A DNA stretch of 13,615 nucleotides from Pseudorhodobacter sp. (GTDB lineage: Bacteria > Pseudomonadota > Alphaproteobacteria > Rhodobacterales > Rhodobacteraceae), in the NCBI GenBank assembly GCA_014378345.1, contig JACMNW010000357.1, forward strand, positions 1 through 13,615. The letters run 5' to 3'. This document shows, in pieces, positions 13,269-13,615 of this stretch (the stretch's first letter is position 1; every line of letters starts with the position of its first letter). The notes beneath the pieces were generated by a model. The model made no database searches. It was not told the DNA's origin and worked only from the letters and a program-made list of their open reading frames with translations. The position numbers and the translations under genes are program-made.

Positions 13269-13615
13269 ATGAAACTTGCCACTTTTAATATCAACGGTAT
13301 CAAGGCGCGGATTGACGCGTTGCCGGGCTGGCTGGCATCAGCCAACCCCGATGCGGTGTGCCTGCAGGAAATTAAGTCCACCGATGAAGGCTTTCCGCGC
13401 GAATTGTTCGAGGCCATGGGTTACCGCGTTGAAACCCATGGCCAAAAGGGTTTTAACGGCGTGGCGATCCTGTCAAAACTGCCGCTAGAGGATGTGACCC
13501 GGGGATTGCCGGGTGATCTTGGCGATGAACAGGCTCGGTGGATTGAGACGACCGTAATTGGTACAAAAGCCGTGCGTCTTTGCAACCTGTATCTGCCCAA
13601 TGGCAACCCGACCCC
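13269..13615 (+). CDS. xth: Exodeoxyribonuclease III (3' partial)
   Basis: AP endonuclease / 3'-5' exonuclease of the ExoIII family, acting in base-excision repair. The 115 codons present include MKLATFNINGI with N7, CLQEIKS with metal-binding E34, GFNGVAILSK and LCNLYLPNGNP with Y108 and N111, all at nearly the same positions as in E. coli ExoIII. The catalytic aspartates and histidine of the C-terminal half lie beyond the window. Start ATG 13269 has a GGGGG run about six bases upstream. It follows the unknown gene by 58 bases. Confidence 0.93.
   Translation, partial: MKLATFNINGIKARIDALPGWLASANPDAVCLQEIKSTDEGFPRELFEAMGYRVETHGQKGFNGVAILSKLPLEDVTRGLPGDLGDEQARWIETTVIGTKAVRLCNLYLPNGNPT

Overview
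The window looks like chromosome of an alphaproteobacterium of the Rhodobacterales (Roseobacter-type). This is an inference from moderately high G+C, a dgt / erpA / xth neighbourhood, a stand-alone Hint-domain protein, and a dimethylglycine/sarcosine-dehydrogenase-type flavoprotein typical of glycine-betaine-using marine Rhodobacteraceae. No transposase, integrase, CRISPR array or rRNA was found.

Layout. (i) 1-1207: 3' part of a LivM-type branched-chain amino-acid ABC permease, closed by a hairpin plus eight-T terminator. (ii) 1206-3923: an apparently monocistronic gene for an 878-residue fusion of an AMP-forming acyl-activating domain, a phosphopantetheine carrier domain and a multi-pass acyltransferase-3-like membrane domain. 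This is the most unusual protein here. (iii) 4029-7108: an FAD/GcvT-type demethylating dehydrogenase followed by a MobA/MocA-like nucleotidyltransferase. (iv) 7109-8654, mostly minus strand: a Hint-domain protein, a possible small membrane protein coupled to it, and about 0.7 kb with almost nothing recognisable, ending at the 3' end of a tRNA-Leu(CAA) gene. (v) 8655-9640, minus: the tRNA and a YpfJ-type zinc metallopeptidase. (vi) 9777-10828, plus: a YqaA/DedA-like membrane protein and DsbB. (vii) 10825-11982, minus: dGTPase-like HD hydrolase, overlapping dsbB tail to tail. (viii) 12057-13615, plus: ErpA/IscA-type Fe-S carrier, an unrecognised 239-residue protein with a GxGP nucleotide-binding-like start, and the 5' part of exodeoxyribonuclease III (cut by the window end).

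How the genes may work together. Amino-acid import (livM) and N-methyl-glycine demethylation fit a nitrogenous-osmolyte and amino-acid catabolising lifestyle. DsbB and the zinc peptidase act at or outside the inner membrane. Dgt and Xth are DNA/nucleotide housekeeping and ErpA delivers Fe-S clusters. The fusion protein could be a one-polypeptide system that activates a carboxylic acid in the cytoplasm, holds it on a carrier arm and passes it through a membrane acyltransferase to an acceptor, a layout comparable in logic to DltA-DltC-DltB. That role is inferred only from domain order.
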